Shown here: positions 9,221-18,221 of the stretch, in pieces
How positions within the stretch are numbered: the first letter of the stretch is position 1
How the letters are laid out: each line of letters starts with the position of its first letter
Assembly: GCA_018380885.1 (NCBI GenBank)
Contig: JAGZSY010000005.1
Coordinates: 1 to 64,000, forward strand
DNA from: Enterocloster asparagiformis
GTDB taxonomy: Bacteria > Bacillota > Clostridia > Lachnospirales > Lachnospiraceae
DNA length: 64,000 bases
Direction of reading: 5' to 3'
The notes under the pieces: model-generated
The model's database searches: none
What the model was told of the DNA's origin: nothing
The model's input: only the letters and a program-made list of their open reading frames with translations
Program-made: the position numbers and the translations under genes

Positions 9221-10148
9221 TCCGGTTTACCCCCTTTTTCAGCAGCCCGGTCAGGCTGGCATTGATTATCATGATAAATGCGAACAGCACCAAACCGATG
9301 GTAAACAGCACCTCCCGGTGCAGACCCGAGGCGTATCCCATCTCCGACACAATGGCCGTGGTCAAAAAGCGAACGGAGTTAAAGGGCAGCGGCAGGTTCA
9401 CCGAGCTGCCCGACACCAGGCTGATGGCCATGGCCTCGCCGATGGTCCGCCCGGTTCCCAGCACGATTGCGGTGATAATGCCGGACTTTGCCGCGGGCAG
9501 CACCACCTGGAAGATCGTCTGGATCCTGGTGGCTCCCAGGGCCAGGGAGGCGCTCTTTAACTGGGCCGGCACGGCCCGCAGGGCTGATTCGCTGATATTG
9601 ATCACCGTGGGCAGGATCATCAGGGCCAGCACCAGCACCGCGGAGATCAGATTGGCGCCCCCGGTAAACTGGTGGCTCTCCGATCCCTTAAATACAATCA
9701 GCTCCAGCTTATACATCAGGGGATTTAAGATCAGGATTCCCAGCAGGCCGTAGATCACGGACGGGATTCCGGCCAGCAGCTCCACCGCGGGCCGCACTGC
9801 TTCCGCCACCTTTGGCGGAGCCACCTCGGCCAGGAACACGGCGGTCATCACGCCGATGGGCACTCCGATCAGGATCGCCATGGAGGTTCCCACAATGGAG
9901 GTCAGGATCACGTACAGGATGCCGAAGGAGGCTTCCGCCGCATCCGGCCGCCACACGCTGCCAAAGAGGATTTCCAGTATCCCCACCTTAAACAGCGCCG
10001 GTGTTCCGCTGACCACCATGTACAGCGCAATGGACGCCACCGCCAGCACTGCGAAAAATCCGCAGGCCGTGAAAATCGCCTGGGCGGCCTTCTCAACCGC
10101 GGATTTACTGCCGTGGTGGGAGCGGATGGAAATAGTTTCCGTGCTCAT
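9210..10148 (-). CDS. pstC: phosphate ABC transporter permease PstC
   Basis: 312-aa permease partner of PstA with about six TM segments. The cytoplasmic coupling loop SALRAVPAQLKSASLALGAT and the later GTGRTIGEAMAISLVSG are standard PstC features. The ATG is preceded by GAAAGGAG. A GC-rich stem (10173-10207) lies between pstS and pstC. Confidence 0.95.
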   Translation of the reverse strand: MSTETISIRSHHGSKSAVEKAAQAIFTACGFFAVLAVASIALYMVVSGTPALFKVGILEILFGSVWRPDAAEASFGILYVILTSIVGTSMAILIGVPIGVMTAVFLAEVAPPKVAEAVRPAVELLAGIPSVIYGLLGILILNPLMYKLELIVFKGSESHQFTGGANLISAVLVLALMILPTVINISESALRAVPAQLKSASLALGATRIQTIFQVVLPAAKSGIITAIVLGTGRTIGEAMAISLVSGSSVNLPLPFNSVRFLTTAIVSEMGYASGLHREVLFTIGLVLFAFIMIINASLTGLLKKGVNRNDG

Positions 10149-10172
10149 GCAGTGTATCTCCTTTCAATCGTT

Positions 10173-10207
10173 CGGCGGGCCGAAAGGTTTTTCCCTCCGG
10201 TCCGCCG
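10173..10207 (-). other. intercistronic hairpin between pstS and pstC
   Basis: CGGCGG-CCG and CGG-CCGCCG arms (10173-10182, 10198-10207) enclose 15 nt, with one mismatch. A stem at this point is known from other pst operons, where it stabilises or ends part of the pstS message so that the binding protein is made in excess. Confidence 0.5.
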
Positions 10208-10264
10208 CTACACTCAGTTCAAATCGCCGCGCCCCTCAGGGGAATATATCCGGCGTATACCGTA

Positions 10265-11203
10265 TTATTCCACTGTAATCAAGCCTACGGACTTCACCAG
10301 CTCAGCGCCCTCGTCGGACTGGATATAATCAAACAGCGCCTGCACCAGCTCGCTCTGCCCGGCGATCTCGCCCTTGGTCGCCATCACAAAGGGACGGCTT
10401 AAGAAGTAGCTTCCCGCCTTGATGTTTTCCTCGGTAGGCTCAGCGCCCTCCAGGTTCAGGGCCTTCACGGTGTCGTCCAGCACGTCCAGGGACACATAGC
10501 CGATGGAACCGGGTGTGGAAGCGACCTTGGCCATCACGGCGCCGGTGCTGTCCAGCTCATTGCTGTACTTGCAGGCGTCCTCCAGGCCCAGAAGCTCCTC
10601 GAAGGCGCCGCGGGTGCCGGAGCCGGACTCGCGTCCAACCACTACGATGGGAGCGTCGGAACCGCCCAGGTCCTTCCAGTTGCCGATCGTTCCGGTGTAA
10701 ATGTCAGAAAGCTGCTGCTTGGTCAGATCGGCAACCTCATTGGCCGGGTCCACCACCACTGCGATTCCGTCGATCGCCACAATGTTCTCAACAGCGCCCT
10801 TTTCCTTCTCCTCGTCCTTCAGATTTCTGGAGGAGTTGCCGATGTCCGCGGTTCCGTTCAGCACCGCCTCAACGCCTGCGCCGGAGCCCACAAACTGGGC
10901 GGAAACCGTTACGTTGGGATATTTTTCCATAAATGCCTCGCTCAGCGCGTTGGCAAACTTCTCCATGGAGGTGGAGCCCACCATGCTGATGGAACCGCTT
11001 AAGTCCTTTGCAGCCTCAGTCTCAACCGCCGCCGTGGTATCCGCCGGCGTAGTATCCGCTGTGGTTCCCGCCGTGGTGGGAGCTTCGGTTGCCGGAGCCT
11101 CCGTTGCGGCCTGTCCCGCGGAACCGCCGCAGCCCGCCAGAGCGCCTGCCGCCAATACTGCAGTACCGATCATTGCCAGAATCGCTTTACTGTTCTTTCT
11201 CAT
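10265..11203 (-). CDS. pstS: phosphate-binding lipoprotein PstS
   Basis: 312 aa. A lipoprotein signal peptide ends in LAAGALAGC, with Cys as the lipidated residue, followed by a Thr/Ala/Pro-rich linker of about 40 aa. The phosphate-binding signatures are clear: ISMVGSTSMEKFANALSEAF, then GSGAGVEAVLNGTADIGNSSR and VVGRESGSGTRGAFEELLG. It captures phosphate outside the membrane and delivers it to PstCA. Start taken at the MRKNS Met; upstream in-frame codons would spoil the signal peptide. First gene of the operon, behind Pho-box repeats. Confidence 0.95.
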   Translation of the reverse strand: MRKNSKAILAMIGTAVLAAGALAGCGGSAGQAATEAPATEAPTTAGTTADTTPADTTAAVETEAAKDLSGSISMVGSTSMEKFANALSEAFMEKYPNVTVSAQFVGSGAGVEAVLNGTADIGNSSRNLKDEEKEKGAVENIVAIDGIAVVVDPANEVADLTKQQLSDIYTGTIGNWKDLGGSDAPIVVVGRESGSGTRGAFEELLGLEDACKYSNELDSTGAVMAKVASTPGSIGYVSLDVLDDTVKALNLEGAEPTEENIKAGSYFLSRPFVMATKGEIAGQSELVQALFDYIQSDEGAELVKSVGLITVE

Positions 11204-11280
11204 AATACTTTGCCTCCAAATGAATCCGCGCCCGGTCACGTCCCGGGGCTGTTTTATTTTCTCTTGTTGTTACAGTTTGG

Positions 11281-11346
11281 AGTATACAAAAATTAGACCG
11301 CGGGAGAAAGCACGGTAAGGTATAGATTCTGTAAAATCTGTGTAAA
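11281..11346 (-). promoter_or_regulatory. Pho-box promoter of the pst operon
   Basis: On the minus strand TTTACA (complement of 11341-11346), TTTACA (11330-11335) and TATACC (11319-11324) recur every 11 bp, the layout of PhoP/PhoB binding repeats in Firmicutes. A TATACT -10 lies at 11281-11286 with a poor -35, as expected of an activator-dependent promoter. Start near 11274, about 70 nt before pstS. Confidence 0.75.
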
Positions 11347-11418
11347 GCCGCCTCCGGACCGCGGCGGCGCTTGGCGCGCAGCAATAGGCCCCAGGCTTTG
11401 CCCCGGCCCATTGCATGC

Positions 11419-11453
11419 AAAAAAGCCGCCGGGCTTTTTTAGGCCCCGGCGGC
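11419..11453 (-). terminator. terminator of the purine catabolic operon
   Basis: On the minus strand GCCGCCGGGGC and GCCCGGCGGC flank a CTAAAAAA loop and are followed by TTTTTT. It lies just beyond the last xanthine dehydrogenase subunit. The remaining stretch to the pstS promoter (11347-11418) shows nothing else. Confidence 0.85.
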
Positions 11454-11479
11454 TCTGTGGTTGCTATGATATTTTCAGA

Positions 11480-11968
11480 TCAGCTCTCCCCCACTACCTT
11501 GTAGGTTTCCTCCACAATACGCTCCATAGCGTTTAGAATATTTTCGTACCCTGTACACCGGCACAGGTGGCCCGAGATCAGTTTGCGCAGCTCATCCCGG
11601 TTGTACCGCTTGCCCGTGCCCACGATCTCCACCGCGGACATGATCAGACCCGGGGTGCAGAAACCGCACTGGACGGCCGCCTCCTCGATAAACGCCTTCT
11701 GGATGGGGCTCAATTCCCCGTTAGGGCCTTTTAAGCCCTCCACGGTCATGATCCTGCGGCCCTCGGCCCAGACGGTCAGATAGATACAGCTGTCAATGGC
11801 CTCGCCGTCCACCAGCACCGTGCAGGCGCCGCACTCGCCGACCTCGCAGCCCTTTTTCACGCTGGTCAGCCCCAGACGGCCCCGCAGGGTGTCCAACAGC
11901 GATTCCCTGGGGTCGATGGCTACCTCCACATCCTTCCCATTCACTGTCATATGAACGATTTTAAGCAT
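11480..11968 (-). CDS. xdhC: xanthine dehydrogenase iron-sulfur subunit (2 x 2Fe-2S)
   Basis: 162 aa, the small electron-transfer subunit of a molybdenum hydroxylase. The N-terminal plant-ferredoxin-type cluster uses GCEVGECGACTVLVDG and a later DSC; the C-terminal cluster uses CGFCTPG and CRCTGY. It moves electrons from the molybdopterin subunit to FAD. The ATG at 11968 has GGGGGTGAG upstream and overlaps the FAD-subunit gene by 8 bp. Symbol follows E. coli XdhABC naming and should not be confused with the XdhC maturation factor. Confidence 0.93.
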   Translation of the reverse strand: MLKIVHMTVNGKDVEVAIDPRESLLDTLRGRLGLTSVKKGCEVGECGACTVLVDGEAIDSCIYLTVWAEGRRIMTVEGLKGPNGELSPIQKAFIEEAAVQCGFCTPGLIMSAVEIVGTGKRYNRDELRKLISGHLCRCTGYENILNAMERIVEETYKVVGES

Positions 11969-12848
11969 TCCACTCACCCCCCGCATTCCTTACCGCCTGC
12001 CTGAAGGCGCGCTTTGCCAGCTCTTCCACCAGCTGCAGCCGGAATTCTTTGGAGGCCCGCCAGCTGGACCGGGGATTCACTTCTTCCAGAGCGCCCTTGC
12101 CGATCCGTTCGGCCAGCGCCTCCCCGGCCTCGCAGCCCACGGCCTCCGCCTCGATCTTGCCGCAGCGGATGGGCGTGGGGGCGGCAACCCCATATGCCAG
12201 ACGCAGGTCGGCCACATGGCGGCCGTCCTCCGCCAACTTCACGGACACTGCGCAGCCCAGGGTGGCGATCTCCATAGCGCCCCGCTTGCCGTATTTGATA
12301 TAATGTCCGCCGAAGCCCTCGTAATCCTCCTTGCGGATTCGGATCGCGGTCAACACCTCCTCGTGGCCTCTGACCGTCCGCCCCGGACCGGTGTACCACC
12401 GGCTGATGGGGACCTCCCGGACGCCCTCCGGTCCCTGAAGAACCAGCAGCGCGTTGTAGCAGCACAGGCTGGAGGCGCTGTCCGCGCTGGTCACGCCGTT
12501 GCAGACATTTCCGCCGATGGTGCCGATGTTGCGCAGCTGGGGGCCTCCGGCCTGATCCACCGCGTCGCCCAGCATTGGCACGTGCCTGCGGATGATCTCA
12601 TCATTGGCAATGTGTGAGAACGTGGTGCAGGGGCCGATCACGATGGTGCCGTCCGGCTCCATGGAGATGCCCTCCAGCTCCCCGATCCCGTGGATGCTCA
12701 CCAGGGAGCACCCGGCCAGCTTGCCCTCGCGGATCTTGATCAGCACATCGCTTCCGCCGGATATCAGCACCGCTTCCGGGTCCTCTGCCAGGGCGCGCAC
12801 CGCATCCGCCGTATCCTTTGCCTGATAATATTTCTCAATATCATACAT
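11961..12848 (-). CDS. xdhB: xanthine dehydrogenase FAD-binding subunit
   Basis: 295 aa, the CoxM/CutM-type FAD subunit. ISGGSDVLIKIREGKL (about residues 29-44) and TIGGNVCNGVTSADSAS (about 110-126) are the two FAD-contacting loops; the C-terminal third matches the CO dehydrogenase flavoprotein C-domain. Passes electrons to NAD+ or another acceptor. Second-to-last gene of the guanine-switch operon, 18 bp after the large subunit. Confidence 0.93.
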   Translation of the reverse strand: MYDIEKYYQAKDTADAVRALAEDPEAVLISGGSDVLIKIREGKLAGCSLVSIHGIGELEGISMEPDGTIVIGPCTTFSHIANDEIIRRHVPMLGDAVDQAGGPQLRNIGTIGGNVCNGVTSADSASSLCCYNALLVLQGPEGVREVPISRWYTGPGRTVRGHEEVLTAIRIRKEDYEGFGGHYIKYGKRGAMEIATLGCAVSVKLAEDGRHVADLRLAYGVAAPTPIRCGKIEAEAVGCEAGEALAERIGKGALEEVNPRSSWRASKEFRLQLVEELAKRAFRQAVRNAGGEWNA

Positions 12849-12866
12849 GATGTCTCACCGCCCTTT

Positions 12867-15155
12867 CTATATGAGCCCGGCGGCCTTGAAATGCGCCACC
12901 AGCTTCTGCGGGTCCATGGGCAGACTGTCCACCGCCACTCCGGTTGCGTTTAACACCGCGTTGCGGATGGCGGGCGCCACCGGAATCGCGGGGGGCTCGC
13001 CCAGCGCCTTGTTTCCAAAGGGCCCGGTTGGGTCCTGAAGCTCCACGAACTCCACGTGAAGGTCCGGCGTATCCATCGCCGTGGGCAGCTTGTAATCCAG
13101 CAGGTTGTCGTTGAGCGGACGACCCTTGGCGTCAAAGAGCAGCTGCTCGCTGAGGCCGTAGCCCAGCCCCATGCTCATGCCGCCGTGCACCTGAGCCTCG
13201 GCCAGCTTGGGGTTGATGAGAACGCCGCTGTCGTGAACGTTGACGATATTGGTCACCTTCACCTTGCCCAGGGGCATATCCACCTCCACCTCCACAAAGC
13301 AGGCGCCCGAGGCAAAGGTATTGTCCTTGCAATGGCTGGTGGCCTCCGCCGTGATATGTACGGAGCGGTCCAGGCTGTAAATCGCCGTTGTGGCCAGCTC
13401 CTCCATGGAAAGAAGCTGCTCGCCCGTCTCCCGGTCCACCACGCAGTTTTCCTTTACATCCAGAGCGTCCATGGGACGTTTCAGCATGTAGGAGGCGTAG
13501 TCCAGTATTTTCTCTTTAAACTGCTTTCCGGTTTTCACCACCGCCTTGCCGCTGACGTAGGTCTGCCGGGAGGCGTAGGCGCCGGTGTCAAAGGGCGTGA
13601 TATCCGTGTCCTGGGTGGACAGGACGTTGACCCGGTCCACCGTGATTCCGGTGGTCTCGGCGGCCATCTGGGCGAACACCGTGTCCGCGCCCTGGCCGAT
13701 CTCGGTCGCGCCCATCATCAGCTGCATGGAGCCGTCCTGGTTTAAGACCATCCGACAGGAGGCCGTCTCCAGGGAGATGGGGTAAACGCCGGTCTTATAA
13801 CAGAAAATCGCCATTCCAATTCCCTTGCGCACCGGCCCGGTCTGGTTGGCGTACGCTCTGCGCAGCTCATCCCAGTGTATATATGCTCGCCCCTTTTCCA
13901 TACACTCCCGCAGACCGTAGGAGTTGAATTTCACATGGGTGTGGGGGTCCACATAGCCGTCCTGCATGCAGTTCTTTTTGCGGAATTCCAACGGATCCAT
14001 TCCCAGCGCCAGGGCCAGGTCGTCCGCCATGCACTCCGCCGCGAAGGCGGCCTGGGGAATTCCGTATCCGCGCATGGCGCCGCCGGTGGCGATATTGGTG
14101 TACACCGTGTACGCGTCGGCTTCCAGCGCTTTTTCATCGTGATAAATCTGTTTAAATTCGTTTGAAGTGTTGGCCACGATGGCGTGGGCGTGGCTGGCAT
14201 AGCCTCCCTGATTGGAGTAGGCCGTGAGCCTTCTCGCCACCAGGGTGCCGTCCTTCCTGGCCGCAGCCTGCACGTGAAGGTCCATAGCGTGGCGGACTCT
14301 GGTACAGGCCAGGGTCTCCTCGCGGCTGATCTCCATCTTGACGCAGCGCCCGCCCACCAGGGTGCAAAGGTAGGCGTTTAACGGTTCGTACAGCACATCC
14401 TGTTTATTGCCGAACCCGCCGCCGATATACGGCTTGATCACCCGGATCATCCCCATAGGCACGCCCAGCGCCTGACTGATCACACGGCGCACGATATGGG
14501 GGATCTGGGTTGAGGTAGTTACGACAATACGCCCTTTTTCCATGTAGGCAAAGGAAACCGGCGTCTCAATATGGCAATGCTGCACGCTTTGGGTCTGGTA
14601 CTCCTTGTCGATCACGATCAGGCCTTGCTCTGCGGCGGCCTCATCGTAGCTGGCCTCTCCCAGCTTGAATCCGGAGTGGGCGATCAGGTTGCCCGGCTTC
14701 TCCTCGTGCAGCTGGGGCGCCCCTTCCGCCAGGGCTTGCTCCGGGGTGAGAAGCGGCTCGTACTCCTCGTACTCTGCCTTCACCAGCCGCGCCGCCCTGG
14801 CCGCGGCTATCTCATCCTCCGCGATGACGGCGGCGATATCGTCGCCGTATACGCGCACTCTTTTGTTCAACAGCTTGCGGTCCGCGATGTCCTGATGAGC
14901 TGTCTCCACGGACCATGGGTGCCCGGCGGTGGGGAACTGGTAGTCCGGCACATCAAAACATGTGACGATCTTCACAACTCCCGGCACCGCCAGGGCCTCC
15001 TCCAAGTCAAATCCTTTTACGATCCCGTTGGCAATGGTACTTCTGACCACCTTCGCGGTCAGAGCGCCCTTAGGTTCCAGATCGGCCGTATACTTGGCGC
15101 CGCCCGTCACCTTCTCGCATGCGTCAACGCGGAATATGCTTTTTCCAACTGCCAT
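12867..15155 (-). CDS. xdhA: xanthine dehydrogenase molybdopterin-binding subunit
   Basis: 762 aa, the catalytic large subunit that hydroxylates hypoxanthine/xanthine to urate. The N-terminal a/b hammerhead starts VDACEKVTGGAKYTADL; the molybdopterin domain shows IGGGFGNKQDV, GGAMRGYGIPQAAFAAE and GATEIGQGADTVFAQMAAE; the C-terminal NKALGEPPAIPV holds the catalytic Glu (GEP). ATG at 15155 follows AGGAGGT; an earlier TTG is possible but less likely. The adjacent guanine deaminase and purine permease fix the substrate class as purines, although nicotinate or aldehyde specificity cannot be excluded from sequence. Confidence 0.92.
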   Translation of the reverse strand: MAVGKSIFRVDACEKVTGGAKYTADLEPKGALTAKVVRSTIANGIVKGFDLEEALAVPGVVKIVTCFDVPDYQFPTAGHPWSVETAHQDIADRKLLNKRVRVYGDDIAAVIAEDEIAAARAARLVKAEYEEYEPLLTPEQALAEGAPQLHEEKPGNLIAHSGFKLGEASYDEAAAEQGLIVIDKEYQTQSVQHCHIETPVSFAYMEKGRIVVTTSTQIPHIVRRVISQALGVPMGMIRVIKPYIGGGFGNKQDVLYEPLNAYLCTLVGGRCVKMEISREETLACTRVRHAMDLHVQAAARKDGTLVARRLTAYSNQGGYASHAHAIVANTSNEFKQIYHDEKALEADAYTVYTNIATGGAMRGYGIPQAAFAAECMADDLALALGMDPLEFRKKNCMQDGYVDPHTHVKFNSYGLRECMEKGRAYIHWDELRRAYANQTGPVRKGIGMAIFCYKTGVYPISLETASCRMVLNQDGSMQLMMGATEIGQGADTVFAQMAAETTGITVDRVNVLSTQDTDITPFDTGAYASRQTYVSGKAVVKTGKQFKEKILDYASYMLKRPMDALDVKENCVVDRETGEQLLSMEELATTAIYSLDRSVHITAEATSHCKDNTFASGACFVEVEVDMPLGKVKVTNIVNVHDSGVLINPKLAEAQVHGGMSMGLGYGLSEQLLFDAKGRPLNDNLLDYKLPTAMDTPDLHVEFVELQDPTGPFGNKALGEPPAIPVAPAIRNAVLNATGVAVDSLPMDPQKLVAHFKAAGLI

Positions 15156-15204
15156 TGACAATACCTCCTGGTTCTAAACCAACGCCTTCAGCCTGATCCT
15201 CAGG

Positions 15205-16599
15205 TTAAATCATCACGTATTTGAGCACGAACAGCACGGCCAGGACATACATCAGCGCGCTGATCTTCTTCTCCTTCGCACGTCCGGTTACCAGATTGAT
15301 CACAACGTAGGAGATAATACCCATTGCGATGCCCTCGGAGATGCTGTACATAAACGGCATTGCGATTACTGCAATATATGCGGGGATCGCTTCCGTAAAG
15401 TCATTGAAATCCACTTTCAGGATTGCGGAGATCATCAAAAATCCTACCACGATCAGAGCCGGAGCCGTTGCAAAGGACGGGATGGCTAAGAAAATCGGGG
15501 ACAGGAACAGGCTCAGCCCGAAGAAAGCAGCCGCGGTCACTGCGGTCAAACCGGTTCTTCCGCCTTCTGCCACGCCGGAGGCGCTCTCTACGAAGGTGGT
15601 TGTGGTGGAGGTGCCGAACAGTGCGCCGAGAGCCGTACCGATGGAGTCGGACAGCAGCGCGCCGCGGATTCTCGGCAGCTTTCCGTCTTTATCCAGCATA
15701 TCCGCCTTGGAGGCAACGCCGATCAGGGTGCCCAGGGTATCGAACATATCCACGAACAGGAATGCGAACATGACCACCAGGAAATCCAGGGAAAGCACCC
15801 TGCTGAAATCCACATGCAGGAAGGTTTCCTTCATGCTGGGGATGCCAAAGCCGGAGGTGAAATCCGGGATTACGCTGAACATGCCTAACTCTGCGTTGGG
15901 CTGATACAGGCCGGTGACCTCGCACAGAATACCTAAAATCCAAGTGATCAGGATGCCCCACAGAATATTTCCCTTCACGCCCTTGACAATCAGAACCGCG
16001 GTGATCAGCACGCCCAAGAGAGCCAAAAGCACCGTGATACCCTCGGAGTTGAAGGTTCCGGCCGCCAGGGAGCCCTTGAACGAGTACATGGAAACCAGAG
16101 TTGCGCTTCCCACTACGATCTTGGCGTTCTGAAGTCCGATGAACGCGATGAACAGGCCGATACCGGCGGACACCGCGTGTTTTAAGTTGATGGGGATGGC
16201 GTTGAAGATCGCTTCACGCACATTGGTCAGAGACAGCGCGATGAAAATGATACCTTCCACGAATACTGCGGCCAGCGCCATCTGCCAGGTATATCCCATC
16301 TGCAGCACTACGGTGTAGGCAAAATACGCGTTCAAGCCCATGCCGGGAGCCAGAACGAAGGGATAGTTGGCAAACGCCGCCATCAGGAGGGTCGCCACCA
16401 GGGAGGCCAGCGCCGTGGCGGTGAAAACCGCGCCCCGGTCCATGCCCGCATCGCTTAAAATGTTGGGGTTAACCGCCAATATGTACGCCATGGTCATAAA
16501 CGTGGTGATACCGGCGATTACCTCTGTCTTGACGTCGGTGTGATTCTCCGACAGGTGAAACACCCTTTCCAGAAATCCTTGATTGTTCTTTGTTTCCAT
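15205..16599 (-). CDS. AzgA/PbuG-type guanine-hypoxanthine permease
   Basis: 464 aa, about 12-14 TM segments, NCS2/AzgA-like family. ITTFMTMAYILAVNPNIL near the N-terminus, APGMGLNAYFAYTVV, and FVDMFDTLGTLIGVASKA are the substrate-site signatures of this family; TTTTFVESASGVAEGGRTGL follows as expected. It imports guanine/hypoxanthine by proton symport. The ATG is preceded by AAGGAGG. It sits between guanine deaminase and xanthine dehydrogenase, so import and breakdown are expressed together. Confidence 0.93.
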   Translation of the reverse strand: METKNNQGFLERVFHLSENHTDVKTEVIAGITTFMTMAYILAVNPNILSDAGMDRGAVFTATALASLVATLLMAAFANYPFVLAPGMGLNAYFAYTVVLQMGYTWQMALAAVFVEGIIFIALSLTNVREAIFNAIPINLKHAVSAGIGLFIAFIGLQNAKIVVGSATLVSMYSFKGSLAAGTFNSEGITVLLALLGVLITAVLIVKGVKGNILWGILITWILGILCEVTGLYQPNAELGMFSVIPDFTSGFGIPSMKETFLHVDFSRVLSLDFLVVMFAFLFVDMFDTLGTLIGVASKADMLDKDGKLPRIRGALLSDSIGTALGALFGTSTTTTFVESASGVAEGGRTGLTAVTAAAFFGLSLFLSPIFLAIPSFATAPALIVVGFLMISAILKVDFNDFTEAIPAYIAVIAMPFMYSISEGIAMGIISYVVINLVTGRAKEKKISALMYVLAVLFVLKYVMI

Positions 16600-16679
16600 A
16601 CTTCCTACCTCCTTAAAAGTTGAAACATAAAGTTTCTTTTTTCAGGGGGCCCGCTTCCCGGGCGGTCCCCCAGACCTAC

Positions 16680-17960
16680 CTATAAGACTCTCTGTCCTGC
16701 CACAAACTTCCCGGCGATGTGCCGGTCGTCCGACAGATAAATCAGGCGCTCCAGCCGCTCGGCCAGATCCAGCTCCTGCGGGTGCTTTAACCCGGAATCA
16801 TCCAGAACCACCGCGTCCAGCTCGTAGCCCGCCTCAAAGCTTCCAACCTTTCCGAAGAAAGCTCCGCCGCCCTTGGTGCCCAGATAGAACGCCTCCTCCG
16901 CTGTCAGCGGCTTTAAGCTCTGGTCCGACAGCCTCCAGCGCAGCTTCGACACCTGGATGGCATCCGCCATAGCCCGGAACACGGATTCCCCGCAGCCTCC
17001 CGCCACGTCCGTCCCAAGGCCCACGTTTATGCCCTCGTCCAGATACCGGCGCACCGGCGCGATGCCGGACGACAGGTTGGTGTTGCTCTGGGGGCAGTGG
17101 GCGACGTACACGCCCCGCTCCTTCATGCGCGCGATCTCCGCCTCGGAGGGCCACACGCAGTGGGCCATCACCGTGTTCACCTCTCCGCCGAAGAACCCGA
17201 AGTGATCGTAGGCGTCCCCGTAAAACTCAGACCAGGGGCACAGCTCCTTCACCCAGGCGATCTCGCCCTGGTTCTCGGACAGGTGCGACTGGGCCGGCAA
17301 ATCAAACTCCTTCTGAATCTCTTTCAAACGTCCCATCAGCTCATCCGTACAGGAGGGGATGAACCGCGGCGTCAGTATGGGTTTCGTATTCTCGTAGCGC
17401 CCGCGAATCTGTTCCAGCCAGGCGAGGGTATCCCGGGCGGAGGCTTCTGCGCTCTCCTCAATCAGGATATCCGGGCTGTTCCGGTCCATATTCACCTTGC
17501 CCACCATGGTTTTGAGCCCCGTCGCCTCCATCAGGTCCATGAGCATAACCGTGGACTCCCGGTGGATGGTGGCGAAAATGCAGGCTCTGGTGGTGGCGCT
17601 GCGCTTCATATTCTCAGCAAAAATTGTGTAAGCGCTCCTGGCGTACTCCGCATCCGCGTACTTGGCCTCCTCCGGGAATGTCCGCGTGTTCAGCCACTCC
17701 AAAAGCTCCAGGTCCATCCCCAGGCCGCGGAAACTGTACTGCGGCGCATGCAGGTGGAGATCGGTCAGCCCGGGGATGATCAGACGGTCCCCGAAATCCT
17801 CCAACGGCCAGCCGGCGTACTGCTCCGGCAGCTCCCGGTATACGCCGGCGCTCTTTCCGTCCTCACAGACCAGATAACCCGCTTCTATGGTTTCCAGCTT
17901 CGTCGGATTCAGGCTGTAGCAGATGTGGCCCTTTAGCACAAAATTTCGTGTTTCTTTCAT
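16680..17960 (-). CDS. guaD: guanine deaminase
   Basis: 426-aa amidohydrolase that turns guanine into xanthine and ammonia. Metal ligands and substrate loops are visible: DLHLHAPQYSFRG (HxH) around residue 75, SHLSENQGEI, MAHCVWPSEAE and LGTDVAGG. Start chosen at MKETRNF, with AAGGAAGTAGG 6 nt upstream; other Met codons 2 and 7 residues earlier sit inside this site. First gene of the operon: product xanthine feeds the dehydrogenase encoded three genes on. Controlled by the riboswitch immediately upstream. Confidence 0.94.
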   Translation of the reverse strand: MKETRNFVLKGHICYSLNPTKLETIEAGYLVCEDGKSAGVYRELPEQYAGWPLEDFGDRLIIPGLTDLHLHAPQYSFRGLGMDLELLEWLNTRTFPEEAKYADAEYARSAYTIFAENMKRSATTRACIFATIHRESTVMLMDLMEATGLKTMVGKVNMDRNSPDILIEESAEASARDTLAWLEQIRGRYENTKPILTPRFIPSCTDELMGRLKEIQKEFDLPAQSHLSENQGEIAWVKELCPWSEFYGDAYDHFGFFGGEVNTVMAHCVWPSEAEIARMKERGVYVAHCPQSNTNLSSGIAPVRRYLDEGINVGLGTDVAGGCGESVFRAMADAIQVSKLRWRLSDQSLKPLTAEEAFYLGTKGGGAFFGKVGSFEAGYELDAVVLDDSGLKHPQELDLAERLERLIYLSDDRHIAGKFVAGQRVL

Positions 17961-18035
17961 AGGCATCCTACTTCCTTCCATTTTCTGCTCCCTGCGAAAC
18001 AGCGGTCAGCCTTCCGGACGGCTGGGATCACAATT

Positions 18036-18143
18036 AAAAAACCAACTACCGCTGTTTGCGCAAGTTCACACCCCCGTCTTCCGGTCTCCAATGGCCGGAC
18101 GGCAGGGATGCGAAAACTCATAGTCAACTATTGCGGTAGTTGG
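18036..18143 (-). terminator. riboswitch expression platform: terminator sharing the aptamer P3 strand
   Basis: On the minus strand GCGGTAGTTGG (complement of 18042-18052) is followed by TTTTTT. Its perfect 11-nt complement CCAACTACCGC is the 5' strand and loop of aptamer helix P3 (18133-18143). A separate stem (CCGTC...GACGG) sits in the roughly 80-nt loop. Forming the terminator would destroy P3, so ligand binding should favour read-through. A weaker local stem with AACU/AGUU ends could also precede the T-run. Confidence 0.65.
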
Positions 18144-18181
18144 TAGAAACACTCATCCAATTATGAGCATATATAAGTTTT
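18113..18181 (-). promoter_or_regulatory. guanine-class purine riboswitch aptamer
   Basis: On the minus strand: P1 AAAACTTATA/TATGAGTTTT (10 bp), P2 CTCAT/ATGAG, J2/3 TTTCTACC, P3 CAACTA/TAGTTG, and J3/1 GACTATG. The core matches the xpt-type purine aptamer, and the C in GACTAT is the residue that pairs with guanine (a T there would indicate adenine). Loops L2 (AATTGG) and L3 (CCGCAA) keep the GG/CC needed for the kissing contact, but each seems one nt shorter than the usual seven. It precedes guanine deaminase and a purine permease, in line with the ligand. Confidence 0.92.
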
Positions 18182-18221
18182 CTACATGAATCTAAATTTT
18201 TTTGTGATTGTTGGTACTTTT

